From: Mycolicibacterium sp.
GTDB lineage: Bacteria; Actinomycetota; Actinomycetes; Mycobacteriales; Mycobacteriaceae
DNA length: 64,000 nucleotides
NCBI RefSeq assembly: GCF_016462545.1
Contig: NZ_JAEMTA010000020.1
Location: forward strand, 28,079-92,078
Reading direction: 5' to 3'
This document shows positions 49,478 to 58,098 of the stretch, piece after piece. The number at the start of each line of letters is the position of its first letter. The first letter of the stretch is position 1. Under the pieces are notes generated by a model, which searched no databases, was not told the origin of the DNA, and saw only the letters and a program-made list of their open reading frames with translations. A program made the translations under genes and the position numbers.

Positions 49478-52170
49478 TGCGCTGCGGCGTCCCAGCTGCG
49501 CCCGTACCCGACCGATACCTCCAGGGGCACCTCGAGCGGGTAGGCCCCGCCCATGTTGTCGCGCACCAGTTCGTCGAGTTTCTCCCGCTCCCCCTCTGCG
49601 ACCTCGAACAGCAATTCGTCGTGAACCTGAAGCAGCATCCGGGACTGCAGCCCCGCCTCACGAATGGCGTTGTCGGTGTTGATCATCGCCACCTTGATGA
49701 TGTCCGCCGCACTGCCCTGAATGGGCGCGTTGAGTGCCGCCCGCTCGGCCGCTTCCCGAACGTTGCGGTTGCTGCTGTCCAGCTCCGGCAGGTAGCGGCG
49801 CCTGCCCAACACGGTCGACGTGTACCCGTCCTTGCGCGCCTGCTCCACGACCGACTGCAGGTAGTCGCGCACCCCGCCGAAGCGTGAGAAGTAGGCGTCC
49901 ATCTGCACCTTGGCCTCCTCGGTGGAGATCTTCAGCTGGGCCGCAAGACCGTAGGCACTCAGCCCGTACGCCAGCCCGTAGGACATGGCCTTCACCCGTC
50001 GGCGCAACTCCGCGGTGACCTCGTCGATCGGCACCCCGAACGCTCGGGAGGCGACGAACGAATGCAGGTCCTCTCCGGTGTTGAACGCCTCGATGAGCCC
50101 CTCGTCGCCGGACAGGTGCGCCATGATCCGCATCTCGATCTGGCTGTAATCCGCCGTCATCAGCTCGGCGTAACCGTTCCCGACGACGAAACCCTCGCGG
50201 ATCTGCCGGCCCGCCTCCGTCCGGATTGGGATGTTCTGCAGATTCGGCTCGGTGGACGACAGCCGTCCGGTCGCCGCGATGGTCTGGTTGAACGTGGTGT
50301 GAATGCGTCCGTCGGAGCCGACCGCATTGAGGAGCCCGTCGACGGTGACCTTGAGTCGGGTGGCGTCCCGATGCGCGAGCAGGTGCTGCAGGAAGGGGTG
50401 CCCGGTCTTGTCGAACAGGCCCTGCAGGGCGTCGGCGTCGGTGGTGTAGCCGGTCTTCGTGCGCTTGGTCTTCGGCATTTCGAGCTCGTCGAACAGCACG
50501 ACCTGCAGTTGCTTCGGTGAACCGAGGTTGATCTGCTTGCCGATCACGGCGTAGGACGCCTCGGCCGCGTCGCGGATGAGATTCGCGAACTGACTCTGCA
50601 GCTGACCCAGCAGGTCGAGGTCGATCGCGATACCCGTGGTCTCCAGCTGGGCGAGTACGCGCTGCACCGGTAGTTCCATGTCACCCAGCAGCGCCGCGGA
50701 GTCGATCCGCTCCAGTTCCTGGTCGAGCGCGTCGGCGAGATCGGCGACCGCCGACGCCCTCAGCAGCAGCGTCTGCACCGCCTGGTCGTCGACGCCCTCA
50801 TCGTCGTCGAGCAGCGAAAGCTGTTGCTGCTCGGGGTTTTCCGCTCGCAGTTCGCGCTTCAGGTAGCGAACGGCGAGATCGTCCAATGCGAAGCTCCGCT
50901 GCCCGGGCCGCACCAGGTAGGCGGCCAGTGCGGTGTCGGAGGTCACGCCCTTGACGTCCCAGCCGCGGCCGGCGAGGTCGTGCATCGCGAGCTTGGCCTC
51001 GTGGAGCGCCTTCGGCACGGCGGGGTCAGCCAGGAACGCTGCCAGTGCGGCCTCGTCGTCGGGGCTCAGCGACGACGTGTCGACGTAGCAACCCTCACCG
51101 TCTGCGGAGACGATGGCGAGCGCGGTGGCGTCGGAGTCGAAGGAAAGGTGGGTACCCACGACGGCGAGGCCGAAGCGCTGGCCCGTTTCGTGTTCGGCCA
51201 GCCACGCCGCGAGTTGGCCCCGCTCCAGGACACCACCGCGTACGTCGAAGCCCTGCTCGACCTCCGGATCGGCGGATGCGAGTGTCTCGAACAGCCGGTC
51301 GCGGAGGACGCGGAACTCCAGGTCGTCGAACAGTCGGTGGATCTGGTCGCGGTCCCACGGCATCATCCGCAACGTGTCTGGCGTCTGCGCCAACGGGACG
51401 TCCTTGACGAGTTCGGTGAGGTCGCGGTTGAGGATCACGTGGGAGAGGTTGGCGCGCAACGACTCCCCAACCTTGCCCTTGACGGTGTCGACCTGGTCGA
51501 CGAGCGCCTGCAGGGACCCGTACTCGACGATCCACTTGGAGGCGGTCTTCTCCCCCACCCCGGGGATGCCTGGCAGGTTGTCGCTGGGATCGCCCCGTAG
51601 GGCCGCGAAGTCCGGGTACTGGGTCGGCGTCAACCCGTACTTCTCGACGACGGCGTCCGGGGTGAACCGCGTCAGCTCGGACACACCCTTGCGCGGGTAG
51701 AGCACCGTGACGTCGGGACTGACGAGCTGCAACGCATCGCGATCGCCGGTGACGATGAGCACGCGGTAGCCCTCGGACTCGGCCTGGGTCGCCAGCGTCG
51801 CGATGATGTCGTCGGCCTCGAACCCCACCTCGGCGAGGGCCGTGATGCCGAGGGCGACGAGAACTTCCTTGGTGATGTCGATTTGGCCGCGGAACTCGTC
51901 GGGCGTGGCGGAGCGCCCCGCTTTGTACTCCGGGTACTTCTCGGCCCGGAACGTCTGACGAGAGACGTCGAAGGCCGCGGCGATGTGCGTCGGCTGCTCG
52001 TCACGGAGCAGGTTGATCAGCATGGCCGTGAACCCGTACACCGCGTTGGTGGTGAGGCCGCCCTGAGTCTTGAAGTTCTCCGCGGGCAGGGCATAGAACG
52101 CCCGAAAGGCCAGCGAATTGCCGTCCAACAGCATCAATGTGGGCTTGGTATCGGTCTTGGCTGGGCTCAC
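49474..52170 (-). CDS. polA: DNA polymerase I
   Basis: MSPAKTDTKPTLMLLDGNSLAFRAFYALPAENF...; RLSSTEPNLQNIPIRTEAGRQIREGFV; MTADYSQIEMRIMAHLSGD; LLQVHDELLFEV. Confidence 0.98.
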   Translation of the reverse strand: MSPAKTDTKPTLMLLDGNSLAFRAFYALPAENFKTQGGLTTNAVYGFTAMLINLLRDEQPTHIAAAFDVSRQTFRAEKYPEYKAGRSATPDEFRGQIDITKEVLVALGITALAEVGFEADDIIATLATQAESEGYRVLIVTGDRDALQLVSPDVTVLYPRKGVSELTRFTPDAVVEKYGLTPTQYPDFAALRGDPSDNLPGIPGVGEKTASKWIVEYGSLQALVDQVDTVKGKVGESLRANLSHVILNRDLTELVKDVPLAQTPDTLRMMPWDRDQIHRLFDDLEFRVLRDRLFETLASADPEVEQGFDVRGGVLERGQLAAWLAEHETGQRFGLAVVGTHLSFDSDATALAIVSADGEGCYVDTSSLSPDDEAALAAFLADPAVPKALHEAKLAMHDLAGRGWDVKGVTSDTALAAYLVRPGQRSFALDDLAVRYLKRELRAENPEQQQLSLLDDDEGVDDQAVQTLLLRASAVADLADALDQELERIDSAALLGDMELPVQRVLAQLETTGIAIDLDLLGQLQSQFANLIRDAAEASYAVIGKQINLGSPKQLQVVLFDELEMPKTKRTKTGYTTDADALQGLFDKTGHPFLQHLLAHRDATRLKVTVDGLLNAVGSDGRIHTTFNQTIAATGRLSSTEPNLQNIPIRTEAGRQIREGFVVGNGYAELMTADYSQIEMRIMAHLSGDEGLIEAFNTGEDLHSFVASRAFGVPIDEVTAELRRRVKAMSYGLAYGLSAYGLAAQLKISTEEAKVQMDAYFSRFGGVRDYLQSVVEQARKDGYTSTVLGRRRYLPELDSSNRNVREAAERAALNAPIQGSAADIIKVAMINTDNAIREAGLQSRMLLQVHDELLFEVAEGEREKLDELVRDNMGGAYPLEVPLEVSVGYGRSWDAAAH

Positions 52171-52346
52171 GCCCTCACTCTATTCACCCGTCCCGACACG
52201 CAGGAGCTCCCGTGCCATCTACCCGAGGACACGGGTGGCCGAGCTCATCGGCCCGGTGGCGGCGCAGGCCTGATCGGTGATGGATTCGGCGCGACAACGC
52301 CGAGGATCTCCTTCGAATACTGCTCGATGCGGGTCGTCGGTAAAAC

Positions 52347-52360
52347 TGCAACACGTTTCA
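52347..52360. promoter_or_regulatory. KstR-type operator
   Basis: TGCAACACGTTTCA matches TNNAACNNGTTNNA; 34 nt upstream of the DUF35 start. Confidence 0.7.
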
Positions 52361-52393
52361 GTTCACCCGTCTCGATCGCGTAGTCTCAGGCCC

Positions 52394-52843
52394 GTGCCAG
52401 GAACAACGGACGCTCAAGCGCAACTGCCTGCGATCGACGGGTGGTTCGCCGCCGACGACGCCGGAATACCCCATCTGATCGCCGGAAAGTGCACCCAGTG
52501 CAGCACGTACGTGTTTCCACCGAGGGCCAACAGCTGCCCGAATCCGGCCTGTGACGGCGACACCCTCGAGCAGGTGCCGCTGTCTCGCCGCGGGAGGGTG
52601 TGGAGTTACACCGAGAACCGGTATCCGCCGCCGGCTCCATATCCGGCCGCAGACCCGTTCGAGCCGTTCGCCATCGCCGCCGTCGAACTCGCCGACGAGG
52701 GCCTGATCATCCTGGGCAAGGTCGTCGACGGCACTCTGGCGGCCGATCTGAAGGTCGGCATGGAGATGGAGCTGACCACGATGCCGCTGTACACCGACGA
52801 GGACGGCTTCGTGCGCAGCGTCTACGCATGGAGGATCGCATGA
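52394..52843 (+). CDS. DUF35/OB-fold Zn-ribbon acyl-CoA-associated protein
   Basis: LIAGKCTQCSTYVFPPRANSCPNPACDGDTLEQVPLSRRGRVWSYTENRYPPPAPY... Confidence 0.87.
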   Translation: MPGTTDAQAQLPAIDGWFAADDAGIPHLIAGKCTQCSTYVFPPRANSCPNPACDGDTLEQVPLSRRGRVWSYTENRYPPPAPYPAADPFEPFAIAAVELADEGLIILGKVVDGTLAADLKVGMEMELTTMPLYTDEDGFVRSVYAWRIA

Positions 52844-54120
52844 GCATCAGCCCGCCGGAGACATCCCCCGAGTCGCTCCGCTCCGGCCCGCCGGAGACAT
52901 CCCCCGGGTCGCTCCGCTCCGGCCCGCCGGAACCCCTCTACATCCTCGGCGCAGGCATGCACCCGTGGGGCAAGTGGGGCCGCGACTTCACCGAATACGG
53001 CGTCGTCGCCGCGCGGGCAGCACTCGCCGAGGCGGGCCTCGACTGGCGTCAGATCCAGCTGGTGGCGGGCGCCGACACCATCCGCAACGGCTACCCCGGC
53101 TTCATCGCGGGATCGACGTTCGCCCAGAAGCTGGGGTGGAACGGCGTTCCGGTCAGCTCGAGCTATGCGGCCTGTGCCAGCGGATCGCAGGCCCTGCAGA
53201 GCGCCCGCGCCCACATCCTCGCGGGGTTCTGCGACGTCGCCCTCGTCATCGGTGCCGACACCACCCCGAAGGGTGCGTTCGCGCCGGTCGGCGGCGAGCG
53301 CAAGAACGACCCGGATTGGCAACGCTTCCATCTGATCGGAGCCATGAACCCGGTGTACTTCGCGCTGCTGGCCCGGCGCCGGATGGACCTCTACGGCGCG
53401 ACGTCCGAGGACTTCGCGCAGGTGAAGGTCAAGAACTCCCGCCACGGCCTGCAGAACCCGAACGCCCGCTACCGCAAGGAATCCGCAGTCGACGACGTGC
53501 TGGCCAGTCCCGTGGTCTCCGACCCGCTACGCCAACTCGACATCTGCGCCACCTCCGACGGCGCCGCCGCGCTGATCGTGGCCAGTAAGTCGTTCGCGCA
53601 GAAGCATCTCGGGTCACTCGAGGGCGTGCCGTCGGTGCGCGCGGTGAGCACCGTAACCCCGCGCTACCCGCAGCATCTCCCCGAATTGCCGGACATCTCC
53701 ACGGATTCCACCGCCGTCGTCGCCGCTCCCGATCGGGTGTTCAAGGACCAGATCCTCGATGCCGCCTACGCCGAAGCGGGCATCGGGCCCGAAGACCTCA
53801 GCCTGGCGGAGGTGTACGACCTGTCGACCGCCCTGGAACTCGACTGGTACGAACACCTCGGCTTGTGCGCCAAGGGTGAGGCCGAGTCCCTGCTGCGCAG
53901 TGGCGCCACCACCATTGGTGGTCGGGTGCCGGTCAACCCGTCGGGTGGTCTCGCATGCTTCGGCGAAGCCATTCCGGCCCAGGCGATCGCGCAGGTCTGC
54001 GAGCTCACCTGGCAGTTGCGGGGCCAGGCCATCGGCAGGCAGGTCGAGGGCGCCACCGTCGGCGTCACCGCCAACCAAGGCCTCTTCGGCCACGGCTCGT
54101 CCGTGATCGTCGCGCGCTGA
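52840..54120 (+). CDS. Thiolase-like lipid-transfer protein (Ltp family)
   Basis: PLYILGAGMHPWGKWGRDFTEYGVVAARAALAEAGLDW...SSSYAACASGSQALQSA...NPSGGLACFGEAIPAQAIAQVCEL; ATGA overlap with DUF35 gene. Confidence 0.9.
   Translation: MSISPPETSPESLRSGPPETSPGSLRSGPPEPLYILGAGMHPWGKWGRDFTEYGVVAARAALAEAGLDWRQIQLVAGADTIRNGYPGFIAGSTFAQKLGWNGVPVSSSYAACASGSQALQSARAHILAGFCDVALVIGADTTPKGAFAPVGGERKNDPDWQRFHLIGAMNPVYFALLARRRMDLYGATSEDFAQVKVKNSRHGLQNPNARYRKESAVDDVLASPVVSDPLRQLDICATSDGAAALIVASKSFAQKHLGSLEGVPSVRAVSTVTPRYPQHLPELPDISTDSTAVVAAPDRVFKDQILDAAYAEAGIGPEDLSLAEVYDLSTALELDWYEHLGLCAKGEAESLLRSGATTIGGRVPVNPSGGLACFGEAIPAQAIAQVCELTWQLRGQAIGRQVEGATVGVTANQGLFGHGSSVIVAR
52850..52931 (+). repeat. 36-bp in-frame tandem repeat (about 2.3 copies)
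   Basis: gcccgccggagacatcccccg(a/g)gtcgctccgctccg x2 plus gcccgccgga. Confidence 0.9.
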
Positions 54121-54204
54121 GCGTGCGCGTTGCGCCGGAACTGCTCGGCGTGTCGCGTGCAGACACGCACGCTCGCGCTGGGGAGGGGTGGCGGCCGGCG
54201 GGAG

Positions 54205-54972
54205 TCAGGCGACTCCGAGGTAGGCGGCCCGAATGCTGTCGTCGGCCAACAGGTCTCGCGCGTTGCCGGCCCGGGTGACCGAGCCAGTCTCCAAGATGTA
54301 GGCGCGGTCGGAGCGGCTCAGCGCCTGTTGGGCGTTCTGCTCGACCAGGAGCACGGTGGTGCCCTGCTGGTTGATCTCGGAGATGATCTTGAAGATCTGC
54401 GAAATGATCATCGGCGCCAGCCCCATCGACGGTTCGTCGAGCAGGAGCACCTTGGGTCGTGCCATCAGCGCCCGACCGATGGCGAGCATCTGCTGCTCGC
54501 CGCCCGACAGCGTGCCGCCCACCTGGCTGCGACGCTCGGCGAGCCGCGGGAAGGTCTCCAGGACCCAGTCGAATCGCTCGCGATGTTCGGCCTTGCTCGG
54601 GAACTTGCGCCCGTAGCACCCCATCTCGAGGTTCTCGACGACCGTCATGCCCGGGAAGACGCCACGTCCCTCCGGCGCTTGGATGAGCCCGTCGGTGACC
54701 CGCCGGTGCGCCTTCACCCGCGAGATGTCCTGACCGTCGAAGAAGACCGAGCCCGACGTGAGCGGTCGCAGCCCGGAGATCGCCCGCATCATCGTGGTCT
54801 TGCCTGCACCGTTGGAGCCGAGCAGCGTGACGAGCTCACCCTCGTGCACCTTCAACGAAACACCGTGCAGCGCTTGAATTCTGCCGTAGTGCACGACGAC
54901 GTCTCGAACTTCGAGTAGCACCGGCCGCGGATCGGCGTCGGTGCTCTGGGTCGACTCAGCCGAGTTCGTCAT
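54205..54972 (-). CDS. Branched-chain amino acid-type ABC transporter ATP-binding protein (LivF-like)
   Basis: LLEVRDVVVHYGRIQALHGVSLKVHEGELVTLLGSNGAGKTTMMRAISGL...LSGGEQQMLAIGRALMARPKVLLLDEPSMGLAPM. Confidence 0.93.
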   Translation of the reverse strand: MTNSAESTQSTDADPRPVLLEVRDVVVHYGRIQALHGVSLKVHEGELVTLLGSNGAGKTTMMRAISGLRPLTSGSVFFDGQDISRVKAHRRVTDGLIQAPEGRGVFPGMTVVENLEMGCYGRKFPSKAEHRERFDWVLETFPRLAERRSQVGGTLSGGEQQMLAIGRALMARPKVLLLDEPSMGLAPMIISQIFKIISEINQQGTTVLLVEQNAQQALSRSDRAYILETGSVTRAGNARDLLADDSIRAAYLGVA

Positions 54973-55807
54973 CGGGTACTCCCAGGTAGGCGGCGACGAC
55001 TTTCGGGTCCTCGCGGATCTCGGCAGGCAGACCGTCGGCGATCTTGCGCCCGAACTCGAGCACCACGATGCGGTCGGTGACACCCATGACCAGTCGCATG
55101 TCGTGTTCGATGAGCAACACCGTGTAGCCGTCGTCGCGGATCGCCTGGATCAGCTCGATGAGTGCCGACTTCTCACTCGGGTTGAAGCCGGCGGCAGGCT
55201 CATCGAGGCAGAGCAGCTTCGGCTCGGTGGCCAGGGCCCTGGCGATCTCGAGCCGACGCTGATCTCCGTATGGCAGGTTCTTCGCCTTCTCGTCCGCCCG
55301 TTGCGAGATTCCCACGAATTGCAGTAGGGCGGCGGCCTTCTCGATCGCCGACTTCTCCTCGCGCCGGTGCCGGGGTGTGCGGATGAGGGCGCCGGGGACC
55401 GACGTCTCGTGCCGGGCGTCCGTGCCGACCACGACGTTCTCCAGTGCCGTCATCTCGCCCCAGAGCCGGATGTTCTGAAACGTTCTGGCGATACCGCGCC
55501 GGGTGATCTCGTGCCGCTTGATCTTTCCCAACGGCGCGCCGTCGAAGATCACCGTGCCCGACGTCGGTCGGTACACCCCCGTGATGGCGTTGAAGCACGT
55601 CGTCTTGCCCGCACCGTTGGGACCGATCAGACCTAGGATCTCACCGCGTTTGATGTCGAAGGTCACCGCATCCAGCGCGGTGAGCCCGCCGAATTTGACG
55701 GTCAGATCCGTTGTCGCCAAGAGCGTCTCACCCTCGGCGGCCTTCACCTCGCGGTGCAGGGCGGCGAGTTCCTCGTCGACCGCTACCGCTTCCTGATCGT
55801 CGGTCAT
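54956..55807 (-). CDS. ABC transporter ATP-binding protein (LivG-like)
   Basis: LLATTDLTVKFGGLTALDAVTFDIKRGEILGLIGPNGAGKTTCFNAITGVY...LPYGDQRRLEIARALATEPKLLCLDEPAAGFN. Confidence 0.93.
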   Translation of the reverse strand: MTDDQEAVAVDEELAALHREVKAAEGETLLATTDLTVKFGGLTALDAVTFDIKRGEILGLIGPNGAGKTTCFNAITGVYRPTSGTVIFDGAPLGKIKRHEITRRGIARTFQNIRLWGEMTALENVVVGTDARHETSVPGALIRTPRHRREEKSAIEKAAALLQFVGISQRADEKAKNLPYGDQRRLEIARALATEPKLLCLDEPAAGFNPSEKSALIELIQAIRDDGYTVLLIEHDMRLVMGVTDRIVVLEFGRKIADGLPAEIREDPKVVAAYLGVPDDELG

Positions 55808-57012
55808 GCCGCCGCCTTCGAATCGTCGGCCTTGCTCAACAACTTTCGCGCCGACGACGCGTAGGCGAGGAGCTGCTGACGCACCGGGAACAACCCCTGC
55901 GGACGGAAGATCATGAGCACCACCAGCGCGAGCCCGAAGAACAGGTACTTCAGGTCGCCGAGATTGACGCCGAACAGTTCCACGCCGAGCAGTCGGTTGG
56001 GCAGGTAGACGATGATGAACGCACCGAAGATGACGCCCAACTTGTTGCCCTGACCACCGAGCACGACGGCGACCAGGAACAGCATCGAGTTGATGATGTT
56101 GAAGTTGGTCGGCGCGACGTACTGCACCTGACCGGCGTAGAGCGCACCCGAGAGGCCACCGATGCCGGCGCCGATGACGAAGGCCCACAGCTTGAAGCGG
56201 AACGTGTCGACGCCCATCACCTCTGCGGCGTCCTCGTCCTCCCTGATGGCCACCCACGCGCGGCCGACCCGACTGCGTTCCAGGTTGCCGACCAGCAGGA
56301 GGATGCCGATCATGAGCAGCAATCCGAGCCAGAACCACCAGGTGCCGTAATTGGCGTCACCCGCGGAGTTTCCGCTCGAGAAGACTCCGTTGGGCAGGCG
56401 TTCGCTCTCCCCCACCCGCGGGTAGGCGATCTGGTTCAGGCCGCGCGATCCATTGGTGATGTCGGAGAGATTGTCGGCGAGCAATCGGATGATCTCACCG
56501 AACCCGAGCGTCACGATGGCGAGATAGTCACCGCGCAACCGCAGCGTCGGTATGCCGAGGATCAACCCCGCGAGAGCGGTGACCGCCATCGCGATGGGTA
56601 CGCAGGACAGCCAGGCCCAGTCCTTGCTGAAGAACCCGGTGGCACCGACCTTGTTCCACGGGCTGTCCGGACTCGTGAGCAGCGCCACCGTGTAGGCACC
56701 GACGGCGTAGAAGCCGACGTAACCCAGGTCGAGCAGACCGGCCTGACCGACGACGACGTTGAGGCCGATGGCGATGATCGCGATCATCGCGAACTGAGCC
56801 ATCACGCCGCCCATGCTGATCCCGGTCGTCGCGATCCACGGCGGGGGAAACAGCGGCAGAAGCGCCAGCAGGCCGAACCCGACGACGCCGAAGATCCACT
56901 TCTGCGGACGGCCCAGCCCGGACCACCACTGTCGCAGTCCGTCACCGGGGGCGAGGAGTCGCTGCGTGGGCGTCATGCCCTTGCGGGTGTGCGGTTCCGC
57001 CTGATGGCTCAT
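55804..57012 (-). CDS. ABC transporter permease (LivM-like)
   Basis: NVVVGQAGLLDLGYVGFYAVGAYTVALL...GDYLAIVTLGFGEIIRLLADN... Confidence 0.92.
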   Translation of the reverse strand: MSHQAEPHTRKGMTPTQRLLAPGDGLRQWWSGLGRPQKWIFGVVGFGLLALLPLFPPPWIATTGISMGGVMAQFAMIAIIAIGLNVVVGQAGLLDLGYVGFYAVGAYTVALLTSPDSPWNKVGATGFFSKDWAWLSCVPIAMAVTALAGLILGIPTLRLRGDYLAIVTLGFGEIIRLLADNLSDITNGSRGLNQIAYPRVGESERLPNGVFSSGNSAGDANYGTWWFWLGLLLMIGILLLVGNLERSRVGRAWVAIREDEDAAEVMGVDTFRFKLWAFVIGAGIGGLSGALYAGQVQYVAPTNFNIINSMLFLVAVVLGGQGNKLGVIFGAFIIVYLPNRLLGVELFGVNLGDLKYLFFGLALVVLMIFRPQGLFPVRQQLLAYASSARKLLSKADDSKAAA

Positions 57013-58019
57013 GCGCGTGCCTTCCCGAGGCTCTCACCGAGGATGCCGGTCGGGCGGATGAGCAGAACGAGGACCAGCAGTACGAACGCCACCACGTCGC
57101 GCCACTGGGTGCCGAAGACCGCCTGGCCGTAGTTCTCCATCACGCCAAGGATGAGACCACCCAGCAGCGCGCCGCGCAGGTTTCCGATACCGCCGAGGAC
57201 CGCAGCCGAGAACGCCTTGATGCCGAGCAGGAATCCGCCGGAGTAGATGATGCCCTGCGGCACTTTCAGCGTGTAGAGCAAGGCGGCGGCACCGGCCAGC
57301 AGACCACCGATCAGGAAGGTGGTCATGATGATGCGCTCGCGGGAGACGCCCATCAGTGTCGCGGTGGTCGAGTCCTGTGCCACCGCCCGAATGCCGCGAC
57401 CGAACTTGGTGCGGTTGATCGCGATGTCCGTCAGGAGGGCAAGCACCAGCGCCGCCACGATGATCACCAGCGTGACGTTGGAGACCGTCGCTCCGAAGAT
57501 GGTGAACTGGGCCTTGGGCTGCACCAGGGTGATCGGCTGCTGGGCATTGGATCCGCCGTAGCCCTTGATGATGCGCGGCAGAATGAAGTGCACGAACTCC
57601 TGCAGCACGAACGACATGCCGATCGCGGTGATCAAGAAGGTCAGCGGCCGCGCGTTCCGCCGGCGCAGCGGTCGGTACGCGATGAACTCCAAACCGACTG
57701 CGGCCGAACCGGATACCAGCATCGCGAAGGCCATCGCGATCGCCAGGTAGACGATCGTCAGGAGAACGCCCTTGTTGTAGGCGTTTCCGCTCGGGGTGAA
57801 CCCCAGGATGAGGTCGAGACAGAAGTAGGTGCCGAACATGCCGAGCATGAAGATCTCGGAGTGGGCGAAGTTGATCAGCCGCAGCACGCCGAACACCAGC
57901 GTGTAGCCAACGGCTACCAAGGCGTAGATGGCACCCCACGACAGGCCGTCGATCGTCAACTGCCAGAAGCCATTCAATAGGCCATCGACGTTGAAGTTGA
58001 TGTTGGCAGCCATTAACAC
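57009..58019 (-). CDS. ABC transporter permease (LivH-like)
   Basis: LTIDGLSWGAIYALVAVGYTLVFGVLRLINFAHSEIFMLGMFGTYF...GGIGNLRGALLGGLILGVMENYG. Confidence 0.92.
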   Translation of the reverse strand: MLMAANINFNVDGLLNGFWQLTIDGLSWGAIYALVAVGYTLVFGVLRLINFAHSEIFMLGMFGTYFCLDLILGFTPSGNAYNKGVLLTIVYLAIAMAFAMLVSGSAAVGLEFIAYRPLRRRNARPLTFLITAIGMSFVLQEFVHFILPRIIKGYGGSNAQQPITLVQPKAQFTIFGATVSNVTLVIIVAALVLALLTDIAINRTKFGRGIRAVAQDSTTATLMGVSRERIIMTTFLIGGLLAGAAALLYTLKVPQGIIYSGGFLLGIKAFSAAVLGGIGNLRGALLGGLILGVMENYGQAVFGTQWRDVVAFVLLVLVLLIRPTGILGESLGKARA

Positions 58020-58048
58020 CGGCGGCGGCTCCTCCTGGGTAAAAGGAT

Positions 58049-58090
58049 ACGAGGCGCGCCCGAGACGTGTGGGCCTCGGACGCGCCTCGT
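58049..58090 (-). terminator. Intra-operon stem-loop between substrate-binding protein and permease genes
   Basis: ACGAGGCGCG-c-CCGAG...CTCGG-a-CGCGCCTCGT, 15 bp plus one mismatch. Confidence 0.6.
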
Positions 58091-58098
58091 GTCGACGA

